Assembly: GCF_014207355.1 (NCBI RefSeq)
Contig: NZ_JACHEF010000007.1
Span: 310,001 to 374,000 of the forward strand
DNA from: Mesorhizobium sangaii
Lineage (GTDB): Bacteria; Pseudomonadota; Alphaproteobacteria; Rhizobiales; Rhizobiaceae
Length of the DNA stretch: 64,000 bases
Direction of reading: 5' to 3'
Position numbers and translations under genes: made by a program. This document shows, piece after piece, positions 34,826 through 43,795 of the stretch (within the stretch, counting starts at the first letter, position 1; the number at the start of each line of letters is the position of its first letter). The notes beneath the pieces are model-generated. The model saw nothing but the letters and a program-made list of their open reading frames with translations, was not told the origin of the DNA and searched no databases.

Positions 34826-35872
34826 CTACTTTCTCGGAGGACCTTTGCGCTCGGCCGAAGCCGCCCACAAATTGATGTCGGACTCGCGCGCATAGCTATC
34901 GATCTCGGCGAGTTCGGCATCGCTGAAGTCGAGCACCTTGAGCGCGCCAACGCAGTCCTCGACCTGTTCCGGCCGGCTGGCACCGATCAGCGCCGAGGTC
35001 ACCTTGCCCTTGCGCAGCACCCAGGCCAGCGCCATCTGCGCCAGTGTCTGGCCACGCTTGCCGGCGATGGCGTCGAGCGCCTTGATGTTCGCGATGGTCC
35101 TGTCGTTGATGAAGGCTGTCTTCAGCGACTTGCCCTGGGAGGCGCGGCTGCCTTCGGGAATGCCACCGAGATATTTGTCGGTCAGCATGCCTTGCGCCAG
35201 TGGCGAGAACACGATGGAGCCGACGCCTAGCCCTTCGAGCGTATCGAGCAAGCCGTCTTCCTCCACCCAGCGGTTGAGCATCGAATAGCTCGGCTGGTGG
35301 ATGACGCAAGGCGTGCCAAGCTGCTTCAGTATGTCGGCGGCCTCACGCGTGCGCTGCGAATTGTAGGACGAGATGCCGGCATAGAGCGCCTTGCCCGAGC
35401 GCACGGCATGGTCGAGTGCGCCCATCGTTTCTTCCAGCGGCGTGTCGGGATCGAAGCGGTGCGAATAGAAGATGTCGACATAGTCGAGCCCCATCCGCTT
35501 CAGGCTCTGGTCGAGGCTGGCCAGCACGTATTTGCGCCCGCCCCATTCGCCGTAGGGACCGGCCCACATCTCGTAGCCGGCCTTAGTCGAAATGATCAGC
35601 TCGTCGCGATAACCGGCGAAGTCGGTGCGCAGGATTTCGCCGAAAGCGGTCTCGGCCGAGCCGGGCGGCGGACCGTAATTGTTGGCGAGGTCGAAATGCG
35701 TGATGCCAAGGTCGAAAGCCCTGCGCACGATCGCCTGCTTGGTCTTGTGCGGTGTGTCATTGCCGAAATTGTGCCACAGCCCCAGCGAGATCGCCGGCAG
35801 CTTCAGGCCGGAGCGACCACAGCGGTTGTAGATCATGTTCTCGTAGCGGTTTTCGGCGGGGATGTAGGGCAT
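34826..35872 (-). CDS. gpr: Aldo/keto reductase, L-glyceraldehyde-3-phosphate reductase (YghZ/Gpr-like)
   Basis: A 348-residue NADPH-dependent reductase closely resembling E. coli YghZ throughout: ISLGLWHNFG, FDLANNYGPPPGSAE, STKAGYEMW, ASLDQSLKRMGLDYVDIFYS, HQPSYSMLNRW and the C-terminal SALIGASRPEQ. The catalytic Asp, Tyr, Lys and His of AKR14 enzymes are in those motifs. ATG 35872 has GAGG eight bases upstream; the open frame to 36268 is antisense noise. It is the last gene of the sugar locus on this strand and may reduce a carbonyl made in that pathway. Confidence 0.92.
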   Translation of the reverse strand: MPYIPAENRYENMIYNRCGRSGLKLPAISLGLWHNFGNDTPHKTKQAIVRRAFDLGITHFDLANNYGPPPGSAETAFGEILRTDFAGYRDELIISTKAGYEMWAGPYGEWGGRKYVLASLDQSLKRMGLDYVDIFYSHRFDPDTPLEETMGALDHAVRSGKALYAGISSYNSQRTREAADILKQLGTPCVIHQPSYSMLNRWVEEDGLLDTLEGLGVGSIVFSPLAQGMLTDKYLGGIPEGSRASQGKSLKTAFINDRTIANIKALDAIAGKRGQTLAQMALAWVLRKGKVTSALIGASRPEQVEDCVGALKVLDFSDAELAEIDSYARESDINLWAASAERKGPPRK

Positions 35873-35940
35873 GGGAAAATCCTCAAATGGAAGCGAGCCA
35901 GTCGGCTGCCATCGCGACAACGCGACGAGTCGGCTCTGCC

Positions 35941-35987
35941 CCCCACCCTTTACCCTCTCCCTGCCGGAACGGGGAGAGGGTTGGGGT
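35941..35987. repeat. Nested palindromic hairpin element
   Basis: ACCCTCTCCC (35952-35961) pairs with GGGAGAGGGT (35972-35981), and outer CCCCA/TGGGG arms extend it. It lies between the Gfo/Idh and aldo/keto reductase genes. There is no T-run, so it is a repeat of the common rhizobial CCCTCTCCCC type rather than a standard terminator. Confidence 0.65.
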
Positions 35988-35994
35988 GCCTGGT

Positions 35995-37137
35995 CTACTT
36001 CTTCTTCGCCAACAGCGCCTTGGCTTCCTTGACGCCAAGTGCGGCCGGCCGTTCGCAGCTGGTTTGCATGGCGACGAACTTGCCGGTTTCGCCTGAGCGC
36101 AACAGCCCAGTCATCACGTCGACGGCATGCAGCGCCAGTTCCATCGAGCAGCGGTGCGGCCTGCCTTCCGCGATCGCCACCGCCATGTCGGCGAGGCCGG
36201 CGGTGCGGTAGTTGGCCATCATGCCTTGCGAATGCATCTCGTTGGGAACGCCGAACGGGTGCTTCCATTTCGGCAGCTTCTTGACCGGCTTGCTGTCTTC
36301 GGTGAAGCGCACGTCGCCGCCGAAGAAATTCGGATCCGGCACGAACACCGTGCCCGCCTCGCCATAGAGTTCCATCGGCGCGTGACCATGCGCCCAGACG
36401 TCCCAGCTGGTGTTCAGCGTCACCACGGCGCCGTTCTCGAACTCCAGCAGGCCGTGGATGGTCGTCGGCGTGTTGACCGGGATCTTTTCGCCCGCGCGCG
36501 GCTTTGAGCTGATGGTGCGTTCCTTGGCTGGCGTCGACGCGAAGGCCGCCACCTGCTTCACCGGTCCAATCAGCTGGATCAGATTGGTGATGTAGTACGG
36601 CCCGATATCAAGCACCGGTCCAGCACCCGGCTGGAAGAAGAAGTCCGGATTGGGGTGCCAGTGCTCCATGCCGTGGCCCATGACGTGGCAGGTGCCGCTG
36701 GTGATCTTGCCGAGCTTGCCGGTGTCGATCAGGTCGCGGACCAGCTGATGCGCGCCGCCGAGGAACGTGTCGGGCGCCGAACCGATGCGCAGGCCTTTCG
36801 CCTCGGCGCGTTTCTTCAGGTCGAGCCCTTCCTTGACTGACAGCACGAAGGGCTTTTCCGAATAGACGTGCTTGCCCGCATCCAGCACCTGCTTCGACAC
36901 CTCGAAATGTACCGCCGGGATGGTCAGGTTGACGATGATGTCGATGTCGTCCGACTTGAGCAGGTCGTCGACCGTTTCGGCGCGCAGCTTGAACTCCTTT
37001 GCCCGCGCCTTCGCCGCTTCCATGTTGATGTCGGCGCAGGCACGCATCTCGATGCCACGAAACAGCGGCGCCAGCGAAAAATACGCCTTCGAAATGTTGC
37101 CGCAGCCGATGACGCCGATGCCAAGTTTCTTTGCCAT
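35995..37137 (-). CDS. Gfo/Idh/MocA family oxidoreductase
   Basis: A 380-residue NAD(P)-dependent sugar oxidoreductase. The Rossmann motif is GIGVIGCGNISKAYF (residues ~5-19), the cofactor/catalytic motif is GKHVYSEKPFVLS with the conserved EKP Lys (~95), and the substrate-side block is GPVLDIGPYYITNLI with conserved Asp and His/Tyr. Its place beside a sugar isomerase and an ABC importer suggests it oxidises or reduces the imported sugar, as ThuB-like 3-keto-glycoside enzymes do in rhizobia; that specific role is inference. It lies 11 bp after the isomerase gene and belongs to the same operon. Confidence 0.9.
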   Translation of the reverse strand: MAKKLGIGVIGCGNISKAYFSLAPLFRGIEMRACADINMEAAKARAKEFKLRAETVDDLLKSDDIDIIVNLTIPAVHFEVSKQVLDAGKHVYSEKPFVLSVKEGLDLKKRAEAKGLRIGSAPDTFLGGAHQLVRDLIDTGKLGKITSGTCHVMGHGMEHWHPNPDFFFQPGAGPVLDIGPYYITNLIQLIGPVKQVAAFASTPAKERTISSKPRAGEKIPVNTPTTIHGLLEFENGAVVTLNTSWDVWAHGHAPMELYGEAGTVFVPDPNFFGGDVRFTEDSKPVKKLPKWKHPFGVPNEMHSQGMMANYRTAGLADMAVAIAEGRPHRCSMELALHAVDVMTGLLRSGETGKFVAMQTSCERPAALGVKEAKALLAKKK

Positions 37138-37148
37138 GCTGATTGCTC

Positions 37149-37895
37149 CTAGTAGGTCTTGACGGCTGCGATCGAGCGGCGGGCGAAGCGCTCGATGTCG
37201 TTCGGGTTGTCCTGTTCCATGACGTAATATTGGGCGGCGCTCTTGGCGCGCAGCACCTTGATCAGGCCGGCCCAGTCGATCGTGCCATGGCCGACATCCG
37301 ACCAGCCATCCTCGTCCAGTCCCTCACCGGGCTTGGCCAAATCCTTGACGTGGACGGCGCTGATGCGCTTGCCGTGCTTCTCGATCCACGCCAGCGGATC
37401 GTCGCCGCCGCGCACCACCCAGGCGACATCGATTTCCCAGCCGATGTCTGGCGCTGCCGCGAGGATAAGCTCCTGCGGCACCGAGCCGTCGGCAAGTTTC
37501 TTGAACTCGAAATCATGGTTGTGCCAGGCAAAGCCGTAGCCGGCCTTTTTCGCGGCGTCGCCAACCTTGGCCAAACGCTCGCCGAAACCGCGCCAGCCGG
37601 CGGCATCGGATGGGCGCTGGTCGGGCATCAGAAAAGGACAGATGAGCAGCGTGATGCCGAGCGCGTCGGCAATCTTGCGCACGCCGTCAAAATCGTTCTC
37701 GAGCGCGTCGATCGAGAAATGCCCGGTCGGCATGGCGAGCCCGTTCTTGTCGAGTTCGGCGCGAAAGGCCTTGGGATCATCATAGACGCCACCGAAGCCT
37801 TCCACCTGGGTATAGCCGAGCTTGCCGACCGTCGCGAGGACGCCTTCCCAGGGCTGGAAATTACGGGCGCTGTAAAGTTGGAATGACCAGTTCAT
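37149..37895 (-). CDS. Sugar phosphate isomerase/epimerase (xylose-isomerase-like TIM barrel)
   Basis: A 248-residue AP-endonuclease-2-type TIM barrel. Metal ligands are visible in GFAWHNHDFEF, IGWEIDVAW and ISAVHVKDLA. The start MNWSFQLYSARNFQPWEGVL was chosen at 37895; the longer frame overlaps the upstream ABC gene in another frame. Enzymes of this family isomerise or epimerise keto sugars and commonly travel with Gfo/Idh oxidoreductases. It sits between the ATP-binding gene and the Gfo/Idh gene on the same strand with 40- and 11-bp gaps. Confidence 0.9.
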   Translation of the reverse strand: MNWSFQLYSARNFQPWEGVLATVGKLGYTQVEGFGGVYDDPKAFRAELDKNGLAMPTGHFSIDALENDFDGVRKIADALGITLLICPFLMPDQRPSDAAGWRGFGERLAKVGDAAKKAGYGFAWHNHDFEFKKLADGSVPQELILAAAPDIGWEIDVAWVVRGGDDPLAWIEKHGKRISAVHVKDLAKPGEGLDEDGWSDVGHGTIDWAGLIKVLRAKSAAQYYVMEQDNPNDIERFARRSIAAVKTY

Positions 37896-37935
37896 CGTCT
37901 CTGTCCGTTCTGCTTGGAGGGGGTGGGCTTGGGAG

Positions 37936-39033
37936 CTACATGCGGTTGCCGGATTGGCTGTCGAACAGCGAGGCGCGGGCAGGATCAAAGCCGATCCGGA
38001 TCGGCTCGCCATTGCGCAGCGTCTTTTCCGCCTCGACGCGGAAGGAAAAATTCTGGCCGCCGAGCTTGGTCCACACCAGCGTGTCGGAGCCCATCGGCTC
38101 GACGATCTCGACAGCGGCGTCGATGGCAAAGGGCATGGCATTTGCCGCCTCGCCAAGGGCGACATGCTCGGGTCGGATACCGAACACGCAAGGTCCGCTG
38201 CTGTTGCCAGCGGCGTCGAAAGCGTAGCGGTCGAGCGGTATGGATACAGTTCCGGTCTTGAAAGCCGCGGACGCGCCGGTCTCCGCTTGCCCTTCGATGA
38301 AGTTCATCGCGGGTGAGCCGAGGAAGCCGGCGACGAAGCGGTTGACCGGGCGGTTGTAGATGGTCTGCGGCGCATCGAGCTGCTGAATGACGCCACCCTT
38401 CATCACCGCGATGCGATCGGCCAGCGTCATCGCTTCGATCTGGTCGTGGGTGACATAGATCATGGTGTTCTGCAGCTTGCGATGCAGCAGCTTGATCTCG
38501 ACGCGCAGTTCGGCACGCAGCTTGGCGTCGAGATTGGACAGCGGCTCGTCGAACAGGAACACGTCGACATCGCGCACCAGCGCCCGTCCGATCGCCACGC
38601 GCTGGCGCTGGCCGCCGGAAAGTGCTGCCGGTTTGCGTTGCAGCAGCGGCTCGATCTGCAGGATCTCGGCCGCCCGCGCGATCCGCTTGGCGATCTCGTC
38701 CTTCGGCGTGCCGGCGACACGCAACCCGAAGGACAGGTTCTTCTCCACCGTCATTTGCGGGTAGAGCGCATAGGACTGGAACACCATGCCAATGCCGCGG
38801 TCCTTGGGCTCTTCCCAGGTGACGTTCTTGCCCTTGATGAAGATGCTGCCTTCGGAGACATCAAGCAGGCCGGCAATGCAGTTGAGCAAGGTCGACTTGC
38901 CACAGCCCGAGGGCCCGAGCAGGACGATGAATTCGCCCTCGGCGACATCGAGATTGAGTGTCTGCAGGACGGTCACCACGCCGAAGCTCAGCGACAGGTC
39001 CTGGATCGAAACGCTGGTACCGTTCTGCGCCAT
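37936..39033 (-). CDS. Sugar ABC transporter ATP-binding protein (MalK/UgpC type)
   Basis: A 365-residue cytoplasmic ATPase: Walker A GPSGCGKST (~residue 38), Q-loop FQSYALYPQMT, signature ALSGGQRQRVAIGRALVR, Walker B VFLFDEPLSNLD and H-loop VTHDQIEAMT. A C-terminal TOBE regulatory region (~240-365) marks the MalK/UgpC subgroup. It powers the importer formed by the two permeases directly upstream; 5 bp separate it from the second permease. Confidence 0.94.
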   Translation of the reverse strand: MAQNGTSVSIQDLSLSFGVVTVLQTLNLDVAEGEFIVLLGPSGCGKSTLLNCIAGLLDVSEGSIFIKGKNVTWEEPKDRGIGMVFQSYALYPQMTVEKNLSFGLRVAGTPKDEIAKRIARAAEILQIEPLLQRKPAALSGGQRQRVAIGRALVRDVDVFLFDEPLSNLDAKLRAELRVEIKLLHRKLQNTMIYVTHDQIEAMTLADRIAVMKGGVIQQLDAPQTIYNRPVNRFVAGFLGSPAMNFIEGQAETGASAAFKTGTVSIPLDRYAFDAAGNSSGPCVFGIRPEHVALGEAANAMPFAIDAAVEIVEPMGSDTLVWTKLGGQNFSFRVEAEKTLRNGEPIRIGFDPARASLFDSQSGNRM

Positions 39034-39038
39034 ATCCA

Positions 39039-39974
39039 CTAGCCTTTCACCGCGCCAGCGGCGATGCCGCGCACGAACCATCGTCCGGAGATGAAGTAGA
39101 TGAGCAGAGGCACCGCAGCCGTCAGAATGGTTGCCGCCATGTTGACATTGTACTCCCTCACGCCGGTGGTGGTGTTGACGATGTTGTTGAGCTGTACCGT
39201 CATTGGCCAGTTGGACCGTCCGGCAAACACGATGCCGAACAGGAAGTCGTTCCAGATGCCGGTAACTTGCAGGATGACGGCGACGACGGTGATCGGCACC
39301 GACATCGGCAGCATGATATAGAAAAAGATGCGCCAGAAACCCGCACCGTCGACACGCGCTGCCTTGAACAGCTCGACCGGAATTGCCGCGTAGAAATTGC
39401 GGAACAGCAGCGTCAGGATCGGCATTCCAAAGATGGTGTGCACGATGATGATGCCGGGGAGCGAGGCAAACAGCCCGACCGAGCTCAGTCCGATGATCAA
39501 TGGATAGATCACGACCTGGTAGGGCACGAAGGCACCAAACACGAGCAACCCGAAGAGCAGATTGGCGCCCTTGTATGGCCAGAAGGTCAGTGCGTAACCG
39601 TTGATCGACGCGCAGATGATCGAGATGATCACGCTCGGCAGGGTGATCTTCACCGAATTGTAAAAGCCCGGGCTGAGGCCGTTGCAATCGCGTCCGGTGC
39701 AGGCATGGAGCCAGGCGTCGGCCCAGGGTTGAAAGGTCGGCTCGCCCGGAAGGTTGAAAAGATGTCCCAGCCTGATCTCCGGCATCCCCTTCAATGAGGT
39801 GACGATCATGATGTAGACCGGGATGAGGAAGAAGAGGGCCGCAACGACCAGGAAAGCATAGATGCCGATGCGGCCGGCCGATATCCGTCGCGGTTTCGGC
39901 CCGAAGGGCGCCACGCCAGCCTGATGCGGCGCTTCCTGGAGCGGTTGAATTGCGGTGATCTGTCCGGCGGTCAT
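39039..39974 (-). CDS. Carbohydrate ABC transporter permease (MalG type)
   Basis: A 311-residue inner-membrane permease with six hydrophobic segments and the EAA loop at AAIPVELFKAARVDGAGFWR. The extracytoplasmic loop contains ACTGRDCNGLSPGFYNSVKI, a cysteine-bearing insertion typical of rhizobial glucose/mannose-type (GtsC-like) permeases. The ATG (39974-39972) overlaps the stop of the MalF-type gene as ATGA. Confidence 0.92.
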   Translation of the reverse strand: MTAGQITAIQPLQEAPHQAGVAPFGPKPRRISAGRIGIYAFLVVAALFFLIPVYIMIVTSLKGMPEIRLGHLFNLPGEPTFQPWADAWLHACTGRDCNGLSPGFYNSVKITLPSVIISIICASINGYALTFWPYKGANLLFGLLVFGAFVPYQVVIYPLIIGLSSVGLFASLPGIIIVHTIFGMPILTLLFRNFYAAIPVELFKAARVDGAGFWRIFFYIMLPMSVPITVVAVILQVTGIWNDFLFGIVFAGRSNWPMTVQLNNIVNTTTGVREYNVNMAATILTAAVPLLIYFISGRWFVRGIAAGAVKG

Positions 39975-40867
39975 ACGCCCGCCTCCTGCCGACGAGTTCG
40001 CCGCCATAGTAGAATTCCACTGAAAGCCAGCACGATCAGGACCGGCAGCAGCATCATCGTTGCCCCAGCCATGCCTTGGCCGACGTTCTGGCGAACTGTG
40101 ATGAGCTGGATGACGTAGACTGCCGGCATGGACGTGGCGATGCCAGGCCCACCGCCGGTCATGGCAATGACCAGGTCGTAGACGCGCACCACGCCTACGC
40201 ATTGCAGAACGAAGGCGGTGGCGAAGGCGCCCTTCATCATCGGCGCCACGATGGAAACGTGCGTGCGCCAGGTTGGGATGCCGTCGACCCTCGCGGCTTT
40301 CCAGATATCCTCGTCAATGCCGCGCAGGCCGGCAAGCAGGATCGCCATCGTCACGCCCGAACCCTGCCAGATGCCCGCCACGACCAGCGCGTACAGCGCG
40401 GTCTCGGCGCTGACCAGCGGGGCGAAGCTGAAGCTTGACCAGCCCCAGTTGCGGAGCGCCTCCTGCAGGCCGAGGTTGGGGTCGAGCGCCCATTGCCACA
40501 CGAGTCCGGTGACGATCAGCGACATGGCGAAAGGATACAGGAAGATCGAGCGGAACAGGTCCTCCTGGCGGATGCGCTGGTCCATGAAGACGGCGAGCAG
40601 GTATCCGAACACCATGTTGCAGGTGATGGACATCAGGCCGAAGAACCAGATGTTGTTGACCGAGACGAGCCAGCGGTTGTCGGCCCAGAGGCGCCTGTAC
40701 TGCGCCAGACCAACGAAATCGTAGGTAGGGAAGAGCTTCGAACTGGTGAAGGACCATAGCACCGAGAAGCCGATGCCGATCACGAACACGCCGAGGGCAA
40801 CAAGAATCATCGGTATCGTCCCGATGACGGCGGGCAGGTGAAATCTGTGCCTCCAGCTCTTCCGCAT
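39971..40867 (-). CDS. Carbohydrate ABC transporter permease (MalF type)
   Basis: A 298-residue inner-membrane permease with six helices and the EAA motif at GIDEDIWKAARVDGIPTWRT. It pairs with the MalG-type subunit, whose start overlaps its stop. It is 208 bp downstream of the substrate-binding gene; a perfect 12-bp hairpin lies in that gap, probably lowering permease expression relative to the binding protein. Confidence 0.93.
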   Translation of the reverse strand: MRKSWRHRFHLPAVIGTIPMILVALGVFVIGIGFSVLWSFTSSKLFPTYDFVGLAQYRRLWADNRWLVSVNNIWFFGLMSITCNMVFGYLLAVFMDQRIRQEDLFRSIFLYPFAMSLIVTGLVWQWALDPNLGLQEALRNWGWSSFSFAPLVSAETALYALVVAGIWQGSGVTMAILLAGLRGIDEDIWKAARVDGIPTWRTHVSIVAPMMKGAFATAFVLQCVGVVRVYDLVIAMTGGGPGIATSMPAVYVIQLITVRQNVGQGMAGATMMLLPVLIVLAFSGILLWRRTRRQEAGV

Positions 40868-41029
40868 CGTCCGTCTTTCTCCGCTTTAACCGACGCCTTA
40901 AGGGTCGTTTGCCGACGTGAAAGTCAGCATTGTCCGAACCACCGGGCTTCAGACCGCTGCAGCTTCCCGTCCTGCGATTGTCAGCCCGCTGCCGAGAAAA
41001 AGGGAGCTTCCTGTCGGGTCGGGACGCGA

Positions 41030-41060
41030 CCGAGGCGCCGCTGTAAGGGCGGCGCCTCGG
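41030..41060 (-). promoter_or_regulatory. Intra-operon hairpin downstream of the binding-protein gene
   Basis: CCGAGGCGCCGC and GCGGCGCCTCGG form a perfect 12-bp stem with a 7-base loop, 16 bp after the stop codon of the binding protein on the minus strand. There is no T-run. It probably protects the upstream mRNA 3' end or attenuates read-through. Confidence 0.65.
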
Positions 41061-41075
41061 GGTATTGATCGGTTC

Positions 41076-42332
41076 CTAATCGGAATTGCCGATGATCGTG
41101 GCGAACTTCGCGGTGGCGTCGTCAGCCGTCATGGAGTCGTCCGCGAAGAATTGCGCGACGAGCTCATTGAGCTGCTGATTGGTGTTCTCGGTGATGAACC
41201 GGTTCGTCGCAGTGACGATGTTGGCCGGGTCTTCCACCGCCTTCAGCGACTTCTGCATGCACGGATCGGCCGTCGACATGTCGACATCGCCACGCACGGG
41301 CATGGAACCCTTGGCGTTGTTGAAGGCGACCTGAACCTCCGGGCTGATGAGCAGCGCCGCAAGACGCTTCTGCGCTGCTTCGACATCCGGATTGTTCTGC
41401 TTGAAGAACAGGATGATGTCGCCGTCGGTGCTGACCACCGGCTTGGCCTCGTTCAGGCCGATCATGCAGCCGAAATCCTTGACTCCGGTCATGCCGGCGG
41501 CCGCGAACTCGCCGCGCGCCCAGTCGCCCATCACCTGAAGTCCGGCCTTGCCGGTGATCACCAGGTTGGTGGTGTCGTTCCAGTTGCGGTTGGCGTAGCC
41601 GTTGTCGGTGAACTGCTTCAGGGCCCTCAATTGCGTGAAGACGCCTTTCATCTCGGGGCCGCCGGCAATTTCGGCGCTCTTAGTGGTATACATCTTGTCG
41701 CGCTGGGCGACACCGAGAGCCTCGGTAACCATGTCCTGGAAGAGCAGCTGAATCTGCCAGCCGTTTCCGTCGCCGCCGATGGCGAAGGGGATGAGGCCTG
41801 CCTCCTTGATCTTCGGCGCGGCCGCGAGGAAATCGGCCAGGTTCTTCGGCTCAGGCACACCCGCTTTCTCGAACACCGGCTTGGAGTACCAGGCCCAGTA
41901 ATTCGAATGGATGTTGACCGGAACGCACCACCAATGGCCGTCAACGAGGCAGGCGCTGCCGATCGCCTTCGGGCGAATGACCTCATCCCACTTGCCGGCG
42001 GTCGCGACGTCCGTAAGGTCGAGCAGCTTCCCGCCCGAAATCAGTTCTTCGTACTGCCGACCGGGATTGAACTGAGCGGCACCGGGCGGATCGCCGCCGA
42101 GCACACGCTGCATGACGGTCGAACGGGCGGTTTCGCCGAGTGCGATGGCGCTGTCCACCCAGCGATCGCCGTGGCCGTCATTGTCAAAGGCTTTTGCGAA
42201 CTGCGAGACCGCCGCCGACTCGCCTTTCGACGTCCACCAGTGAATCACTTCCAGGTCCGTCGCCGCGGCCGGACCGGCAAATTGCAGAGTAGCCGTCGCT
42301 GCCAGCGCAGCGGTCAAAAGTCTGTATCGCAT
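41076..42332 (-). CDS. Sugar ABC transporter substrate-binding protein
   Basis: A 418-residue periplasmic binding protein of cluster COG1653. The signal peptide is MRYRLLTAALAATATLQFAG (cut near AAA-TDL), and the mature start DLEVIHWWTSKGESAAV is typical of glucose/mannose-type binders. The motifs ALGETARSTVMQRVLGGDPP and HWWCVPVNIHSNYW line the sugar site. It is the first gene of a minus-strand operon with two permeases, ATPase, isomerase, Gfo/Idh and aldo/keto reductase. The start codon is preceded by GGGAGG, and a LacI-type operator lies 16 bp upstream of it. Confidence 0.93.
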   Translation of the reverse strand: MRYRLLTAALAATATLQFAGPAAATDLEVIHWWTSKGESAAVSQFAKAFDNDGHGDRWVDSAIALGETARSTVMQRVLGGDPPGAAQFNPGRQYEELISGGKLLDLTDVATAGKWDEVIRPKAIGSACLVDGHWWCVPVNIHSNYWAWYSKPVFEKAGVPEPKNLADFLAAAPKIKEAGLIPFAIGGDGNGWQIQLLFQDMVTEALGVAQRDKMYTTKSAEIAGGPEMKGVFTQLRALKQFTDNGYANRNWNDTTNLVITGKAGLQVMGDWARGEFAAAGMTGVKDFGCMIGLNEAKPVVSTDGDIILFFKQNNPDVEAAQKRLAALLISPEVQVAFNNAKGSMPVRGDVDMSTADPCMQKSLKAVEDPANIVTATNRFITENTNQQLNELVAQFFADDSMTADDATAKFATIIGNSD

Positions 42333-42347
42333 TTCGGTTCCTCCCAG

Positions 42348-42367
42348 AATCTGAAACGTTACAGATT
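42348..42367. promoter_or_regulatory. LacI-family operator, proximal to the binding-protein gene
   Basis: AATCTGAAACGTTACAGATT is a palindrome centred on AACGTT, the core favoured by LacI/PurR-type regulators. It overlaps the leader of the sugar operon. Confidence 0.75.
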
Positions 42368-42621
42368 TTGGATACGGGAATTGCACGGACTGCGCAACCC
42401 CATGAACGAACCGAGCAGGACATTTTTTCGAGCCGCGAACAAATTCATATGAGCGATCGCTTTTATATGCGCCGCAACATGGATCGCTGCACCGCAAAAC
42501 ATCAAAATTGGCGCGAAAGTCGGAAAAAGGCGATGGCGAAGGCGATTTCTTCTGCAATCCCAATGGATTTCGCGAAAGAGCGGTCGGCCTCGCCGTTAGC
42601 GGCCGGCACCTCGACATTGGC

Positions 42622-42641
42622 AATCTGTAACGTTTCAGTAT
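42622..42641. promoter_or_regulatory. LacI-family operator, proximal to the regulator gene
   Basis: AATCTGTAACGTTTCAGTAT shares a 17-base identical core with the reverse complement of the site at 42348-42367. Two sites ~275 bp apart suggest looping and autoregulation. Confidence 0.72.
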
Positions 42642-42736
42642 ATTGACGCTTGCCGGGGCTGGAACGCACACCGTATCGCTATGGCGGCGATTGCCGACCG
42701 GGCCAGCGACTGCTATGCGCCTGACGGGCGGGACGA

Positions 42737-43789
42737 ATGGACAGACGGCGTACGGAAAAGAACGCAGAGGCGTTGGCGCAGGGGCGGCCGACGTTGAAGA
42801 CGCTTGCCTTCATGACCGGGCTTGGCGTCACCACCGTGTCGCGGGCCCTGAAGGACGCCCCGGAAATCGGCGCCGAAACCAGGCGCCGTGTCCAGCTCGT
42901 CGCCAAGCAGATCGGCTACCGGCCAAACCGGGCCGGCGTGCGCCTGCGCACCGGCAGGACCAATGTCATCAGCCTCGTGCTCAACACCGAGCGCGAGATC
43001 ATGAGCTTCGTCTCGGACATTATCTACGGCGTTTCGGAGGTCATTGCCGACACACCCTACCATCTGATCGTCACGCCCTATTCGCGCTCGCAGGATCCGC
43101 TCGACCCCATACGCTATCTGGTCGAGACGGGCTCCGCCGACGGCGTCATCATCTCACGCACGCAGCCGAATGATCCACGGGCCCGCTACATGCTGGAGCA
43201 CGGCATTCCCTTTGCCACGCATGGCCGCACCGATATGGGGCTGGTCCACCCCTATCATGATTTCGACAACTACGCTTTTGCGGTGGAAGCCGTGCGTCGT
43301 CTGGCCGGCATCGGCCGCCGCCGGCTCGCTTTGTTGTCGCCGCCCGTCGGGCTGAGCTACCACAGTCACACCGTCAACGGCTTTGCCGATGCGCTGAGCG
43401 AGGTTGGCGCCAGCGAAGTCCCCTTCAACACCGTTTCTATCGACCATACGATCGAGCAGATCAGAATGCGCACCGCGCAAGTGATGCGCCGCGAAGACCG
43501 GCCGGACGGCTTTGTCAGCAGCGCCGCCGCGGCGACACTGGCCATCGTGGCCGGCATCGAGGATGCCGGCCTCAAGCTTGGTCGTGACGTCGATGTCGTC
43601 TCCAAGCAATCGTCGGACCTGCTGCATCTGTTCCGCAGGGAATTGCTGGTCGTCAACGAGAACTTCCGGCTGGCGGGTTCCGAACTTGCCCGCTCCGTGC
43701 TCGGCTGGATCGGCGGCGCCGCGCCCGGCACGCTGCAGAGCCTGAGCGTGCCGAGCGAGGTGCTGGCCTATCGGCGTTCGGTGGATTAG
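42737..43789 (+). CDS. LacI family transcriptional regulator
   Basis: A 350-residue regulator. The N-terminal helix-turn-helix is TLKTLAFMTGLGVTTVSRAL (~residues 19-38) with the hinge region IGYRPNRAGVRLRTGRT, followed by a periplasmic-binding-protein-like sensor domain (~65-345). It is transcribed divergently from the sugar ABC operon, and matching AACGTT-centred operators flank the gap, so it very probably represses that operon and itself. The inducer should be the transported sugar or its product. Confidence 0.93.
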   Translation: MDRRRTEKNAEALAQGRPTLKTLAFMTGLGVTTVSRALKDAPEIGAETRRRVQLVAKQIGYRPNRAGVRLRTGRTNVISLVLNTEREIMSFVSDIIYGVSEVIADTPYHLIVTPYSRSQDPLDPIRYLVETGSADGVIISRTQPNDPRARYMLEHGIPFATHGRTDMGLVHPYHDFDNYAFAVEAVRRLAGIGRRRLALLSPPVGLSYHSHTVNGFADALSEVGASEVPFNTVSIDHTIEQIRMRTAQVMRREDRPDGFVSSAAAATLAIVAGIEDAGLKLGRDVDVVSKQSSDLLHLFRRELLVVNENFRLAGSELARSVLGWIGGAAPGTLQSLSVPSEVLAYRRSVD

Positions 43790-43795
43790 CTATCT

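Larger units (their letters stand above)
42333..42736. other. 404-bp divergent control region of the LacI-regulated sugar operon
   Basis: It holds two operator-like sites (separate entries), one near each end. The rest is AT-richer than its surroundings, and small frames in it have no ribosome site or recognisable product. Confidence 0.65.
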
